In this document: positions 9,765-20,896 of the stretch, one piece after another | Layout of the letters: every line of letters starts with the position of its first letter | Position numbering within the stretch: the stretch's first letter is position 1 | Assembly (NCBI GenBank): GCA_948144175.1 | Contig: CANXME010001990.1 | Coordinates: forward strand, 1,674,001 to 1,738,000 | Source: Closterium sp. NIES-65 | Lineage: Eukaryota > Streptophyta > Zygnematophyceae > Desmidiales > Closteriaceae | DNA: 64,000 nt | Reading direction: 5' to 3' | The notes under the pieces: generated by a model | Told to the model about the DNA's origin: nothing | What the model saw: the letters and a program-made list of their open reading frames with translations, nothing else | Database searches by the model: none | Made by a program: the position numbers and the translations under genes

Positions 9765-10436
9765 TATCACATTTGCATGAATGTGAAGGGTAAGGTAGTG
9801 AGGTAAAAGGGCTGTAAATACTGTAGATACTGTACATAGCGGAACAGAGTTCAACAAGGATGGAAGCCGAAGAGGCATTCGACATTTCGCGAACGGAAAA
9901 GGGAGTTGGGGAGCTGACGGTTGCTGAGCCTGAGGGTCAGAGGGTTGCATGGGTGAGAGAGGAGCTGGAACTTACGTAAGCAAGGTGGGGCGGGTTGTAG
10001 AAACAGAGGCAGGCTAGGCAGCGGCAGCGGGAAGCAGCAAGCAGGATGGGAAGGATGGGTGTACGTGTGCATGCTTGTTTGCTTTCTCTATGTGTGCAGG
10101 ATAGGTTCGGGGAGCCAGCTGGATCTGGAAGTAACAGCTGGAGGACGAGCAGGCAGGGCAAGGAAGGGTGGCAAGAGGCATCACGGTTGTAAGCCTGCGT
10201 GAAGCAGTTCATAGCTGCTAGCGTAGGCAGGGATGATGGGACCGTAGTATGGTGGTGGCTTTGCTGGTAGAATAGGTGGATTCCTGAATCTACTATCCAT
10301 TGCTTGTATGTTTCCCTTGTACACGAGAGTTTTTGCTGCAGATCGAGCAAACGGTGAATAGAGGGAGATATGAGAAGCAAAGAGCTGTAGTAAGAGGAGA
10401 GTAGGTGAAGTGTGTGACGGAGGAGAGAGCTCATCA
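9765..10436 (+). repeat. Gypsy B right LTR
   Basis: 672-bp partner of the LTR at 2,483-3,155, matched end to end at about 98% identity. It ends CTCATCA like its partner. It sits between two copies of a 204-bp direct repeat. Five-base duplications do not match between the outer flanks of the two LTRs, which agrees with recombination having moved or exchanged ends. Confidence 0.9.
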
Positions 10437-10438
10437 TT

Positions 10439-10642
10439 GGAGAAGTAGATATTAGAACACTCCAGGAGAACCAGAGGCAAGGTTGGCAAAGGTGGTGACA
10501 ACAGAGAAATAAGGTGAACATGGACAAGGGAAGGAGAAAGGTGCCGAGAAGGGGGGAAGAGAGGCAGGGGGCACAACACACGGAAGAGTGAGAAGTTGGA
10601 GAAGGAGAGTGAGGAGAGGAGGGGGAGGGTAGGTATCCGACA
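10439..10642 (+). repeat. 204-bp direct repeat, right copy
   Basis: Second copy of the repeat at 9,559-9,762, beginning two bases after the right LTR of B. It runs without a visible break into further purine-rich sequence to about 10,860, so it may be the edge of a longer 3' segment of another gypsy copy of the same family. Confidence 0.9.
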
Positions 10643-10930
10643 ACAGAGAGAATCAGCAAGGGAGGAGAAGAGAGACCAAGGACAGAGGTGCAGAGGCAAG
10701 AAGTCTGGGATTCAGTGGGGCTGAGGGGAGTAGGGGAGGTCAGGACAGGAAGGGTGAGAGCGGGGAAGAGGTGAGAAAGAATAGAGATGAGCAGAGGAGA
10801 AGAGGGAGTAGCAGAAGGGCAGGAAGGAGGAGGTGAGTTTCGATTAGCACTGCCACGCTGGAGGAGTTGCGACTATCAACTAGAAAAATCTCCAAAAACT
10901 GTGCAAAGGCGATGCGGGAACCTCTTCCCA
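10643..10930. other. Purine-rich stretch with no recognised gene
   Basis: Rich in A and G with GGGGAGTAGGGGAGG-like runs up to about 10,830, then more mixed sequence. I see no coding similarity. It may be the untranslated 3' region of a further gypsy copy, continuing from the 204-bp repeat, before the old copia element C begins. This is inference only. Confidence 0.4.
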
Positions 10931-10965
10931 ACTAGCTCAACCTGGTCAACCAGCTGCGAAAAGCC

Positions 10966-11607
10966 GTGATACCGCCGCATACCTTCTCCCTCAACACAGA
11001 CAGATCAACAACAACTGTCCCCCGTCCAAGTGATGAAGTCATCAATTCTGCGCAAGCACGCTTTCTCAGCGTTTCAAAAATTAAGATTGCTGCTGTGTTT
11101 GACGGCAAAGATTTATATACATGGAGTTTTGAGCGGGCGCTCCTTCTACAAACAGCGCAGATCTACCACAACTTCGACGGCTCCTACCCTAACTCGGTGG
11201 AAGACACCAACGACGCCCACTCAGTACTACAGCGAGTCCCTCATGGCGTATAGTGTGCTGCGATGCAACATGACGCCTGCGGAGCAACTCGACATCCGCT
11301 CCTACAAAGAGAGAGCTGCTCCAGCCTTGGAAGCCTAGAAGAACCTCGTTGAGGTATTTCAGCCAAAGGACTCAGTCACCTATAGCAGGCTCCTGCAGCA
11401 ACTCATGGAGACAAAGATGGGGCACGGGGAGAAAGCGAATACATATATTAACTGCTGTCGGAACATTCGTGACCAGATCACAAAGCATCGAAGCGCGATT
11501 TCAGAGGAGATCTTTGTCAAAATCGTCCTCCAAGGACTTGGGCGTGAGTGGAAGTCCTGCAAAACAATACTCTGACAATGCGGAATCATTTCAGAAGCCG
11601 CGCTATG
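10966..11607 (+). pseudogene. Copia C gag block
   Basis: Encodes a copia gag with PRPSDEVINSAQARFL, FDGKDLYTWSFERALLLQTAQ and FDGSYPN, matching the gag of G at 39,036-39,575 (TWSFELVLLLQIAQ, FDGSYAG). Its later part, with LLQQLMETKMG-like and YINCCR-like segments, also matches G. The block ends at the insertion point of element D and resumes at 18,459. Broken fossil. Confidence 0.8.
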
Positions 11608-11736
11608 TGTGAAGACTAGAACAAGAATGGATGAACGAAGGAATGAAAGTGATACAAATATGAAACCCTAGAATTGTTTACCCCTTAGTATCTAGCCCGC
11701 TACAGCCTACACAGGCTAGATCATATAAGTTTGACA
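11608..11736 (-). repeat. Element D LTR (3' end of element)
   Basis: 129 bp, TGTGAAGACTAG...TTTGACA on the plus strand. It pairs with 18,330-18,458 at about 95% identity. The polypurine-like run next to it reads CTATGGGGGTG on the element's own strand. Confidence 0.95.
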
Positions 11737-12009
11737 CACCCCCATAGGCAAAGTGGGGGAGAACAAGGGGTCACAAGACCAGTCAAGCAAAGCAAGGCGA
11801 AGTAAGCTCAGGGTGGATCACAACGTCACCACACATTCCGAGCACAAGTTCAAGGCCACAAGGCCAGTTCACATGCAGAGGTATATATGCAACAACAACA
11901 ACACAGTGATCTCTACCTTGCAGAGCAAGCATACAGGTATATATATATGTAACAGTACAAGCAAGGTCAAGAAGTGAGCAAGTGAGGCAAGGTAGGTACA
12001 AGACCTAAC

Positions 12010-13440
12010 AGAGTACAGAAGCGCTGATGGTCACAAGGCGCAAGTGCCTTGGTGAAGATATCAGCAGTGTTGGCCTCAGAGGCCACGTAAGCAAGACGTA
12101 GTTGACCGCGCTGCTGCAGCTCACGAGCAAGGAAGTAGCAAAGAGCGATGTGCTTCGTTCTGTGCTCCAGTCTGTGCTCCCGACACAAGGCCAGCATAAC
12201 CTTGTTGTCTACTTACAGAACTGGAGGAGAACGAGGCGGCTCTCCTAGGTCAGTCAGCAGGTAGGTGAGCCAGCGTAGCTCTTGTGCAGCCATGGCCCCT
12301 GTGTAGATCTCAGCCTCACAACTAGAGCCAAGAACAGAAGACGAGCGGGTAGACCGCCACGAAACATAGCCGGAGCCAAGGCTGAAGGTGTAACCCTGTG
12401 ACGACCGCTGCGTAGCCTGGTCCTCAGCCCAAGAAGCGTCTGCGTGACCAGTGAGGACCAATGGACTCCGCCCTCTAAGCACAAGCCCCATGCCCGACGT
12501 ACAGCACAAGTAGCGTGCCAGAATGCTAAGAGGGTATGCAAGGTCAGGTCGAGTGCAGGTCATCAGGTACATGAGACAGCCAACAAGCTCTGGGTATGGG
12601 CCACTCGACTCTACGGACTCATCCGAAGGCAGAGCTGAGAGCGAGTGGCGAGTAGGCAGAGGAGTGGTCTGAGGCGAGGAGTACGTGAAGCCGAAGCGCT
12701 GAAGGACCTGCTCCACCATGTGTGAGTGAGTCAGGGTAATGGTGCGACGTGCTCTGTCCCGAGTGATCTGCAAGCCAAGGTAGCTGCGCAGTTCACCAAG
12801 GTCTGTGCACGTGTGTCTCTTCTGCAGCTTGGACTTCACGTGGGCGAGTCCACCAGTGTGAGCAGTGGCAAAGACCAAGTCGTCGACGTACACGAGGATG
12901 TAGAACGACGGCAAAGAAATGTCGGTGCGCAGAAACAGCGACGGGTCGGCAGTAGAAGGAGCAAACCCAAGAGCCGCAAGTGTAGTCCTCAGAGTGTTGT
13001 GCCACTCACGAGGTGCCTGACGGAGACTGTAGACTGGCCGCCGGAGGCTCCACTGGGTACCAGGAGGAACAGACCCGTGAAGCCAGGTGGGCAGCGCAGC
13101 CACATCTCCTCGTGCAGACTGCCCTGCAAGAAAGCAGTGCTGAATTCAAGAGAGTGAAGCTCGTAGTCACGGTGAGCGGCTATGTGCAGCAGTACCCGAA
13201 GAGTGGTCATCTTCGGGGTGGGAGAGAAGGTCTGAAAGTAGTCAACTCCCTGCCGCTGACTGAACCCAAGAGCCACGTAGCGCGCCTTGAAGACAGGCGG
13301 AGAACCCGGCGGCCGCTTCACCCTGAAAATCCACATGCCACTGACGATGTTCGCCCCAAGAGGGGGAACCTCGTCGACGTAGGTGCCTGTGGACTTCCAG
13401 GAAGCCATCTCTGCATCCATGGCTGCCTGCCACTGAAAGA
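12010..13440 (-). pseudogene. Element D reverse transcriptase and RNase H block
   Basis: On the reverse strand, RT shows MDAEMASWKSTGTYVDEVPP, WIFRVKRPPGSPPVFKARYV, STAFLQGSLHEEMWLR, YSLRQAPREWH and the catalytic YILVYVDDLVFATA. RNase H shows LTGHADASWAEDQATQRSSQ, SCEAEIYTGAMAAQELRWL and HRTKHIALCYFLA, with the C-terminal AYVASEANTADIFTKAL. These are classic copia signatures and match E (35,280-36,817) nearly residue for residue. Broken copy. Confidence 0.92.
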
Positions 13441-14066
13441 GTAGGGACCCTCTATCGCCTCCGCGTAAGAGCGCGGAGTCGGGATGTCTGGTGCATCCGG
13501 ATCTCCCTCACGGGCAAGTAGCATGGACACAAGATGAGGTAAAGCAGCAGCAAAGGACTGGAACTCCTCCTGCCTGTCCTCAAGGACGTCCGTGCTAAGG
13601 GCACACTCACCCCCGATGAACGGAGGACAGACAGACTCAGACTCAGCGACAAGACTAACAGCGTAGTCTAGGCGACAACGAGCAGCGAAATTGATAAGCT
13701 CAGAAACTAAGGCAGACACGGCAGCAGACTCAATGGAAGGGTCGGTGACAACAGTAGCAAGGAGACGCGTGACAGTAGGACTGGCAGCACGAAGGGAGTC
13801 CGACTACGGGTCGGCAAGAACAGGAAGAGAGGACTCAAGAGGAGAGGGCAAAGGGGCACGCAGCGGAGCAGTGGAGGGACGCAGAGACATCCGGTGCGTG
13901 CCGGGGACAGGGGGAGGACGCTGACGCGAACCACGACCACTTGCGAGCAGCACGGACAGGCGACGCAGGACGAGACGCAGGCTTACGACGCTCAGTAAGA
14001 CCTCCAGTAGGACCAGTGTAGGGAGAAGGAGCAGGCAGGAGAGGTAGGCTGTAACTATGACTCGGA

Positions 14067-14950
14067 CTAGACAGGCGGTGGACACTCTAAGGGAGGAGCC
14101 GGAATAGCAGAGGGCGGAAGACCAAGAACCTGCTCAAGGAGCGGAACGAAGTACGGCCCCGGCGGCTCAGCACCACCAGCACCAGAAGGGACAGCACTAG
14201 CACCCCAAACGACAGCACTCGCGCCAGCAGCACCCCCAGCTCCAGCAGTGCCAACTCTAGTACCCTCAGAGGCACCAACACCAGAGGCACCCTCAGTACC
14301 AACACCCCCAGCAGCTCCAGCTCCAGCCGGACCACCAGAAGATGCAGCGGGACCAGCTCCAGCACCCTCAGTAGCACCGACGCCTCCAGCACCACTAGCT
14401 CCAGTACGAGAAGCACCCGCAGGCCGAGCAGCTCCTGTACTCCCAGTACGAACACCTCCGGGACCCGCGGCACTAGCACCCTCAGCAGCAACAGAACCTC
14501 CAGCACCCGCAGCACCCCCAGCTCCAGCAGCTCGCCTCCAGCGCCGGGAAAACCACTCACGCAGCTCCTGTGGAGAGAGGAGCTCCCGCCGAGACGAAGC
14601 ACCCGAAGAACCTCCAGGCCCAGCACCGCCAGACGCCACACGAGTAGGTCCAGGACCCTCAGACTCCGCACCCCCAGACGCAGCACCCCCAGGCTCAGCA
14701 CCCTCAGACGCAGCACCCCCAGGCGTAGTACCCCCAGGCTCAGCACCCCCAGGCGCAGCACCCCCAGAGACAGCACCCTCAGGCTCAGCACCCCCAGAGT
14801 CAGCACCCCCAGGCTCTGCACCCCCAGAGTCACCACCCCCAGACCCAGCACCCGCAGGCTCAGCACCCTTAGCAACACCCGAGTCAACAGCTACCTCGAC
14901 AGAGTTGACAGCGTCTACCTGAGACATACCTGAGGGGGCAGGACCCTGAG
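14067..14950 (-). repeat. Element D Gly/Ala-rich integrase-RT spacer repeats
   Basis: A coding minisatellite of 15-bp and 30-bp units giving runs such as GGAEPGGADSGGAEPE on the element strand. It holds the motif LSPQELREWFSRRW near 14,540-14,580. The spacer separates integrase from RT in all four members of this family. Units without stop codons keep several frames open, so overlapping reading frames here mean nothing. Confidence 0.85.
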
Positions 14951-14989
14951 GGGGGAGGGGGTCTACCGGAGGGAGAGCAGGCGTAAGGA

Positions 14990-16010
14990 AGAGCGGCGGG
15001 GGGGGGGGGAGGGACGCACTGCGGTAGGGGAAGAGACGGTAGTAGGGAACCGACTCGTCAAACGTGACGTCATGGGAGGACAGAACATGGTGCAAGGTGG
15101 GGTGGTAGAACTGCCAGCCCGGCGCGTCAGTGTGGAAGCCAAGGAAGATGCAGGGAACAGCACGAGGGGACAGCTTGTCCGCAGACAAGTCGCGGACAAA
15201 CGCCCGAGATCCCCAGACACGGAACGCAGACGCATCACCAACCTTCCCCGTCCACAGCAAAGCAGGGGAGGTCTCCGGCATGGAGACTTGGGGCTGAAGG
15301 TTGATCTGATGCGCCGCGTACCGAACCGCAAACGGCCACAGAAAATGGGGGGCAGCCGCATGGACCATGGAGGTACAAGCGACGTCCATGACCATGCCAA
15401 TGCGGCGCTCAGCAATCCCATTTTGCTGCGGAGAGTCCGGAAGCGTGAAGGTCTGGCGGATGCCTCGTGCACGACAGAAGGGTCGCTAAAGGTCCGAGGA
15501 GAACTCTCCGCCTCTGTCAGAGTGCAGCCGTAGAACAGGAAAGTCCGAGCTGAAACTCTCTCCGAGCTGGAGACGAGCCGCGCGGATCCAGGCAATCAGC
15601 ACCTCAGTGACCTCACCCTTGCTGCGCAAGGGGAAGACCGCGGTGTAACGCGAGTAGTCGTCAACCACCAGCAGGAAGTAACGCTCGTGACCCTTTCCAC
15701 GAACGCGGGCTGGGCCCCACACGTCCATGTGAAGTGTCTGCAGCGGAGCCTCTGTCGGAGGAAACATGGAGGAGTGAGGAGCAGCGCGCTGCCGCCCCTC
15801 GACGCAGGGAACGCAGGTGGGGGCAGGCCCCGGAGGAAGGGGAGGGAGGGACCGGGGGAGACCAGAGACAAGGACACGGGAGGCCATGCCTCGGAGACGA
15901 TGCAGGGAGGGGTGACCAAGTCGGTGGTGCCAGAGGAGAGTCTGGTGAGACTGGAGACGGCACGAGCAGGGGGCAGACTCAAGATCAGACCCGGCCGCTG
16001 CAGCAAACAC
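14990..16010 (-). pseudogene. Element D integrase block with GAG-pre-integrase
   Basis: Reverse strand. The zinc-binding pre-integrase segment has LLWHHRLGHPSLHRLRGMA. The core has LHMDVWGPARVRGKGHERYF, VVDDYSRYTAVFPLRSKGEV, LRLHSDRGGEFSSD and a NGIAERRIGMV-type glutamate region. The C-terminal part has VRYAAHQINLQP, SPALLWTGKVGDASAFRVWG and LSADKLSPRAVPCIFLGF, usual for copia integrases. Broken fossil copy. Confidence 0.9.
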
Positions 16011-16201
16011 CTGACTCGACGCAGCTACCTAACCAGACGTAGTAATTGGAGGAGACTCAGTAGTCAATGTTTACAGGCTCGACCCCGGCTGACGGGTAAA
16101 CGTGGCCAAGTGTCGGCCCGTCCGAGCACACGCACAGTGGGTCAGAGGCTGACTCACAGTAGTGAACTAGTGAACCCCCCTATCCTGTAGGTCAGCACCA
16201 C

Positions 16202-17030
16202 TCACCAAGTTCGTAGAGAACGAGGGGAGGTACAGACCTGACAGGGTGCAGACGGGACAGCACCCGAGTCAAGGGTGAAGGTGTGAACGACCGCAGCAAG
16301 CGGAGCATCAGAGAGAGCAGACTCGCCAGCACTTGGAGCAGGAGACTCACTATTACCTAGAGCAGCAGCCTCACCAGCACCTGAAGCAGGAGACGCACTA
16401 GCACCTAGAGCAGCAGCCTCACTAGCACCTGGAGCAGGAGACGCACGAGCACCTAGAGCAGCAGCCTCACCGACACCTGGAGCCGGAGACGCACGAGCAC
16501 CTAGAGCAGCAGCCTCACCAACACCCAGAGCAGCAGAGTGGATACCTGGGTCAGGCGGCACACATAGGTGACAGGCACCCTCAGCACTAGGAGACAATGC
16601 ATACATTGGAGTGAGAAGAGCATCATAGTCAAGAGCAAAGATGTCTACCCTCTGCCTAATTAGCTCGAGCAAGGAGGGGAGCTCAGCGTCGTCGCAGAAC
16701 ACTGTACGCCAAGCGTCGCTCAAACGGGCGAAGCAGTGGGACTTTGTGTGGCCAGGAGTCCCGCAAAGCTGACCAGATCGGACACCCGTGCGAATGACAT
16801 ACGGGCAGCCAGCAGTACTCAGTGACCCTCCACTCTGCGCGTACCGCTCGCGAAGCGGCTGGGGCGAAAGGGTCTCGCGCGGACGACGCTGCGGCTACAC
16901 CTGGGCACGACAAGAAGCTCTCAAACCACTCACTCCAGGACGACTCCCACTACGGCCTCCCCGACAACCCCAACTAGCGTACCACTCATGAAGCTGTTGG
17001 GGCGTGAGAGACTCACACGAACGGCGCTGG
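16202..17030 (-). pseudogene. Element D gag C-terminal and protease block
   Basis: Reverse strand. Contains a REWYAS-type motif, then the zinc-finger-like string CPYVIRTG...GQLCGTPGHTKSHCF shared with E, F and I, then SDAWRTVFCDDAELPSLLELI and a long Ala-rich repeat (AAALGARASPAPG). A protease start is suggested by FTLDSGA near 16,270. No canonical CX2CX4HX4C knuckle is visible. Broken fossil. Confidence 0.75.
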
Positions 17031-17249
17031 AGCTGCATCTGGCCAAGCCAGGTGCAGCAGTAACAGTAGAAAGAGCAGTAGCAGCAGGAGCAGCAGTAAT
17101 AATAGAAAAAGCAGTAGCAGCAGGAGCAGCAGTAATAGTAGAAAGAGCAGTAGCAGCAGGGCAGTGCTCACCAGTGGCGAGAAGGGAAGAGTCCAGCTGC
17201 GGTTGGGGCTCAACGGCGGCGTCAGCTTGACACCGGCGGTGGCTCGGCG

Positions 17250-18260
17250 GCGGCGGCTCGACAGTGGCGGCTCGACCGCGGCGGCGGCTCGATAGCGGCA
17301 GCGGCGGCTGTTGCGGCAGCAGTAGGGCCTGGGCGGCAGCGGCGGTGGCGACGGCGGCAGCGGTGGCCAGCAGTGGCGGCGGCTGCAGTTGGCAGCGGCG
17401 GCGGCTGCACGGCACAAGTGGCCGCTGCTGCTGCTGGGGCCGGGAGGGGCCGGGAAGGTGCCGGGAAGGGGCCGCGAAGGGCGGCAACAGGGCCGCTAAG
17501 GGGCCACGAGGGGGGGCCACGAGGGGGGGGGGGGGCACGAGGGGCCGAGTGGGGCCGCGGAGGGCCGCGAAGGGCGGCGACGGGGCCGCAGCGGGCGATT
17601 ACCGCGCCGCAACGGGCGGGGACGGGGCGGCAACGAGCGGCGACAGTGTCGCGAAGGGGCTACGAGGGGCCGAGAGGGGCCGCGGAGGGCCGCGAAGGGC
17701 GGGGACAGGGCCGCAGTGGGCGGCGACGGGGCCGCGAAGGGGCCACGAGGGGCCATGAGGGGTCGTGGAGGGCCGCGAAGGGTGGCGACCGGGCCGCAAC
17801 GGGCGGCGACAAGGCCGTGAGGGGCGGCGTCAGGGCCGCTGCGGGCGGCGACAGGGCCGCGGAGGGCGGCGACGGGGCCGAATGGGCGGCGACGGGGCCG
17901 CCCTGGACGGCGACGGGGCTACCCTGGACGGCGACGGGGCCGTGAGGGGCTGCTACGGGGCCGCTGCAGGCGGTGACGGAGCCGCTGCGGGTGGCGACGG
18001 GGCCACTGCGGGCGGCGACGGGGCCGCTGCAGGCGGCGACGGGGTCGCTGAGGGCGGCGACGCGGCCGCAAGGGCGGCATGAGGGCCGCAATGGGCGGCA
18101 ACGGGGCCGCTAAGGGCGGCGATGGGGCCGCTAGGGGAGCAACGGGGCCGCTAAGGGGACGCGAGGGGCCATGAGAGGGGCCTCTAAGGGGGGGCGACGC
18201 GACAGGAGGGCGGCCCACGGGGCGCGCCTCGGGCAGGGGCGACTCGCGCTCTGGGCAGAA
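17250..18260 (-). repeat. Element D GC-rich repeat leader
   Basis: About 1 kb of GC-rich imperfect tandem repeats (units around GGCGACGGGGCCGCTGCGGGC on the plus strand, mostly 18-24 bp) between the primer-binding site and gag. Many frames are open on both strands only because of the composition. Equivalent leaders with different unit sequences lie in E, F and, shorter, in I. Confidence 0.85.
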
Positions 18261-18317
18261 CAAAAAATTATCGAATTTAAGTGGTAGGCCCTAGGAAGCG
18301 TTCCCACTAGGGAACCT

Positions 18318-18329
18318 GCTCTGATATCA
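18318..18329 (-). other. Element D primer-binding site
   Basis: On the element strand, TGATATCAGAGC follows the LTR with no gap. It is one base from TGGTATCAGAGC, the site complementary to the 3' end of plant initiator tRNA-Met. It sets the orientation of D and marks the inner edge of its left (5') LTR. Confidence 0.88.
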
Positions 18330-18458
18330 TGTGAAGATTAGAACGAGAATGGATGAACTAAGGAATGAAAGTGATACAAATATGAAACCCTAGAATTGTG
18401 TACCCCTTAGTATCTAACCTGCTATAGCCTACACAGGCTAGATCATATAAGTTTGACA
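18330..18458 (-). repeat. Element D LTR (5' end of element)
   Basis: 129 bp, TGTGAAGATTAG...TTTGACA on the plus strand, paired with 11,608-11,736. The duplicated CTATG follows at 18,459-18,463, after which element C resumes. Confidence 0.95.
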
Positions 18459-18463
18459 CTATG

Positions 18464-20165
18464 TGCCGCCCTCCTCACTGAACATCAGGACAAAGATTCG
18501 AGTAAGACAAGCTCCGCGTAGCGCCGAGAGCGCCTCGCCTTCAATACAGACAACCGAATAGAGCGATGACAACCAAGGCGCTAATGTTGCAAAATCTGCA
18601 AAACCTTTGAACACTTAACGGACCGATGCAAATCCCGGTCCAATTATTGCCACCCAAATTCCACTCACCATAACAAGTGGGTCGGCCGACAAGACACTCG
18701 TCACTTTCAGCCTCGACACCAAGCTTCTCGCCCTCTTGCACAACACCAACAACAATAGCAGATACAAGCAAGAGCTACCACAAACGTAATCGCTAACATG
18801 GCGACAAGACGTCGCCCACGCACTGCTGAACCAGACGAGAAGGGTGGAACAAACCCCTAACAGAGAATAACCACTACGATGATGAGGACGTGCAAGATTC
18901 GCATCAACCAATACAACTACGGGAAAGTCCACCCCACGACAACCAAAGTTTTGTTCCCGTGGGATGGAGAGAAGCTGACCTCTTTGAGAGAAGGTTCAAG
19001 GCGACCCTGGTGACTCCGCGATCCGTACTCCTCCTACGCAAAAACAACAAGTACAACACCTGGTACCTAGAGAGCTGATGCGGAAAGCACATGGTGGGAT
19101 CTGTCCGATACATCTCGAATATCAGCCGCGCTCCTGACACCTACGTCGCTGTCGCCAACAACGAGCAACTGCGCGCTAGCGAGCAAGGCATTGTGGTGTT
19201 ACAAGCTCGAGACAGCAACACGCACATCACGTTCAATGACGTGCCTTACGTGCCGAATTTGCGTTTCAACTCGCTGTCCGCGGGACAACTCAATGACTGC
19301 GGAGTCATGCTCGCCGCGAATCCCTACACGCGCGACCTCATCCTAACCTACGCTCCTCCCGACACACCCGCTGAGTCGCACAAGTATCTCGGGAGAGCTC
19401 GCTCGCTTGGCGGCGTCTACGTGCTAGACTTCAACATACCCAACTGCCAGGCATCATCAGTCGAGCTCGTGGACCTTGTCCCCCTGGACTTCCCTTACAT
19501 GAACATGGAGTCATGGCACCACCCAGACAGTCGGTCGTGGATCCGCCGCAGTCCTCACCCTCGTGAGATAAATCTGCACCAACCCGGTACCGCCGGATTT
19601 TGTACCACTTGCTTCACACCCACAGCAAGCCGCACAAAAGAAGTAGAGAGAGATCTCACGATGATTCAAGAGGTGGAGAGCGCCAAAGCGGACCCAAGAA
19701 GCATTACAAAAATGGTGTGGGCTGTTGCCTCTCATTGCATCTTTGGGGATGAAAAAAAAGTTGGAATGACGGCATCAGCATGACCCCACGCTCAGAAACG
19801 CTCCGCTGGCTTATGAAGCAAACACCACGACATTCGACAAGGAGAACCGCCCGCGCCCTTATTCTCGCGACATCTACCGAACCATCGACAAGGAGTGGAA
19901 AGATCCTGAAGCACCTGATGAGGTGAGCGTCAAAGAGGGAGAAGACAAGGCAAGGGCAGAAAAGAAAGCGAAACTATATGAGGAGCGCATGACGGCAGGA
20001 TGGGACGAGGAGTCAGCACGACGCGGTGGGTGGGGACACGACGACGATGGCGATGGCGGCACCACAGGAGCAACATGGGGATCTGCAACTGGCGCGTCAA
20101 GCACCGTTCAAGGATGGGGAACTGGCGGATGGGGGAACCTAAACAATGAGATGAAGGCGACCTAA
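18464..20165 (+). pseudogene. Copia C zinc knuckle and protease-region block
   Basis: A canonical zinc knuckle, CKICKTFEHLTDRC (CX2CX4HX4C), lies at about 18,591-18,632. Further on, ISNISRAPDTYVAVANNEQL, ITFNDVPYVPNLRFNSLSAG and LNDCGVMLAANP match the copia protease and its flank (19,091-19,450). The later part, with PHPREINLHQPG, matches G near 40,240. It ends in a Gly/Asp-rich stretch. Broken and old. Confidence 0.75.
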
Positions 20166-20896
20166 CCCAAGACGAGACGGAGGACTGCGCTGGTCGACCA
20201 TGCGTGGTTGCCTGGTCGACCGGGATACCCGAGCAACGTGCGCGAGTGTCGCCGGGGTGGAGTCTGCGAGGCCGACCTTGGGGGTGGTATCCCGAGGTCG
20301 ATGTGGTTGGTGGGCGAAGTCGCTAGCATGGAGTCTGCTAGGCGTCTGCGCTGTGCTCGTGACAAGGTGTGGAGCGCCAACCAGGTGCACGCACCTGCGA
20401 AGCAGGTGCACCGTTGTCCTGCGGGTGCAACGCTGTGCAGCCGACTTGCTGCAGCGTTGGCACACTGTGGACTTGCAACGTTGGCGCACCGCTACTCTGC
20501 AACGCTGGAGCGGTGCGAGCGCTACTGCGCTGGAGCGCGGTCGACCATGCTACGCTCGAGGTCGACCAGCAGCCTAGCTTGCTCTGATGTAGTCTATGTT
20601 GCGAATGTTGTTGCTATCATTCTTGTCATGTTTTCCGAGTGAAACTCTTGCAAACTCTCCCCGTAAACTAGCAAGCAGCGTGAACACAAGGAAACGACTA
20701 AGGAATAAACGCAGAGATCACACGAGCACCCGTGCCTAGCCCGTTGTCTAGCTTCAATTGCTAAAGTTATCTCCGCATGGTGCGGTGAGCGTGAACGACA
20801 TCGCGACGTAGTTCAGTTTAGCCGAATTTGCACTTACCGCTCTTGTTCGTAGGCCGGCAGCCGTGTAGTCACTAGCGTGCGCGTAGGACGCCGATG
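20166..20896. other. Unresolved 5' region of element J
   Basis: Begins after the last C-like codons. It is GC-rich, with repeated GGTCGACC strings near 20,190-20,215 and 20,535-20,575, then a less GC-rich part to 20,870. It could hold the left LTR and leader of J, but no partner copy is visible on the right, and no primer-binding site was recognised. No coding similarity. Confidence 0.4.

Larger units (their letters stand above)
2483..10436 (+). mobile_element. Ty3/gypsy element B carrying a DNA methyltransferase
   Basis: An LTR-to-LTR gypsy copy of about 7.95 kb. Order of parts: LTR 2,483-3,155; gag with three zinc knuckles; aspartic protease; DNMT3-like cytosine-5 methyltransferase; reverse transcriptase; RNase H; integrase; a 204-bp 3' segment; LTR 9,765-10,436. 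The left half has long open frames. The right half is broken, with roughly four or five breaks. LTR divergence near 2% suggests fairly recent insertion compared with D or I. The methyltransferase sits inside the pol region between protease and RT, so it belongs to the element rather than being a neighbouring host gene. Confidence 0.92.
11608..18458 (-). mobile_element. Ty1/copia element D, LTR to LTR
   Basis: A 6.85-kb reverse-strand copia element with 129-bp LTRs at both ends and a perfect 5-bp target duplication, CTATG (11,603-11,607 and 18,459-18,463), inside the gag of C. Reading from the right: LTR, primer-binding site, GC-rich repeat leader, gag with zinc-finger-like motif, protease, integrase, Ala/Gly/Pro-rich spacer, reverse transcriptase, RNase H, LTR. 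It belongs to the same family as E, F and I. LTRs differ at about 7 of 129 positions, so it is older than E and F. It is broken, with roughly ten breaks. Confidence 0.95.

Noticed and set aside
17250-18260. Several long frames on both strands (for example 17,373-17,945 and 17,660-18,091)
   Set aside because: GC-rich tandem repeats with few stop codons. Text is simple Arg/Gly/Ala or Pro repeats; treated as the leader of D.
18318-18340. tRNA gene near TGATATCAGAGC
   Set aside because: Only the short complement of a tRNA 3' end is present; it is a primer-binding site beside an LTR.
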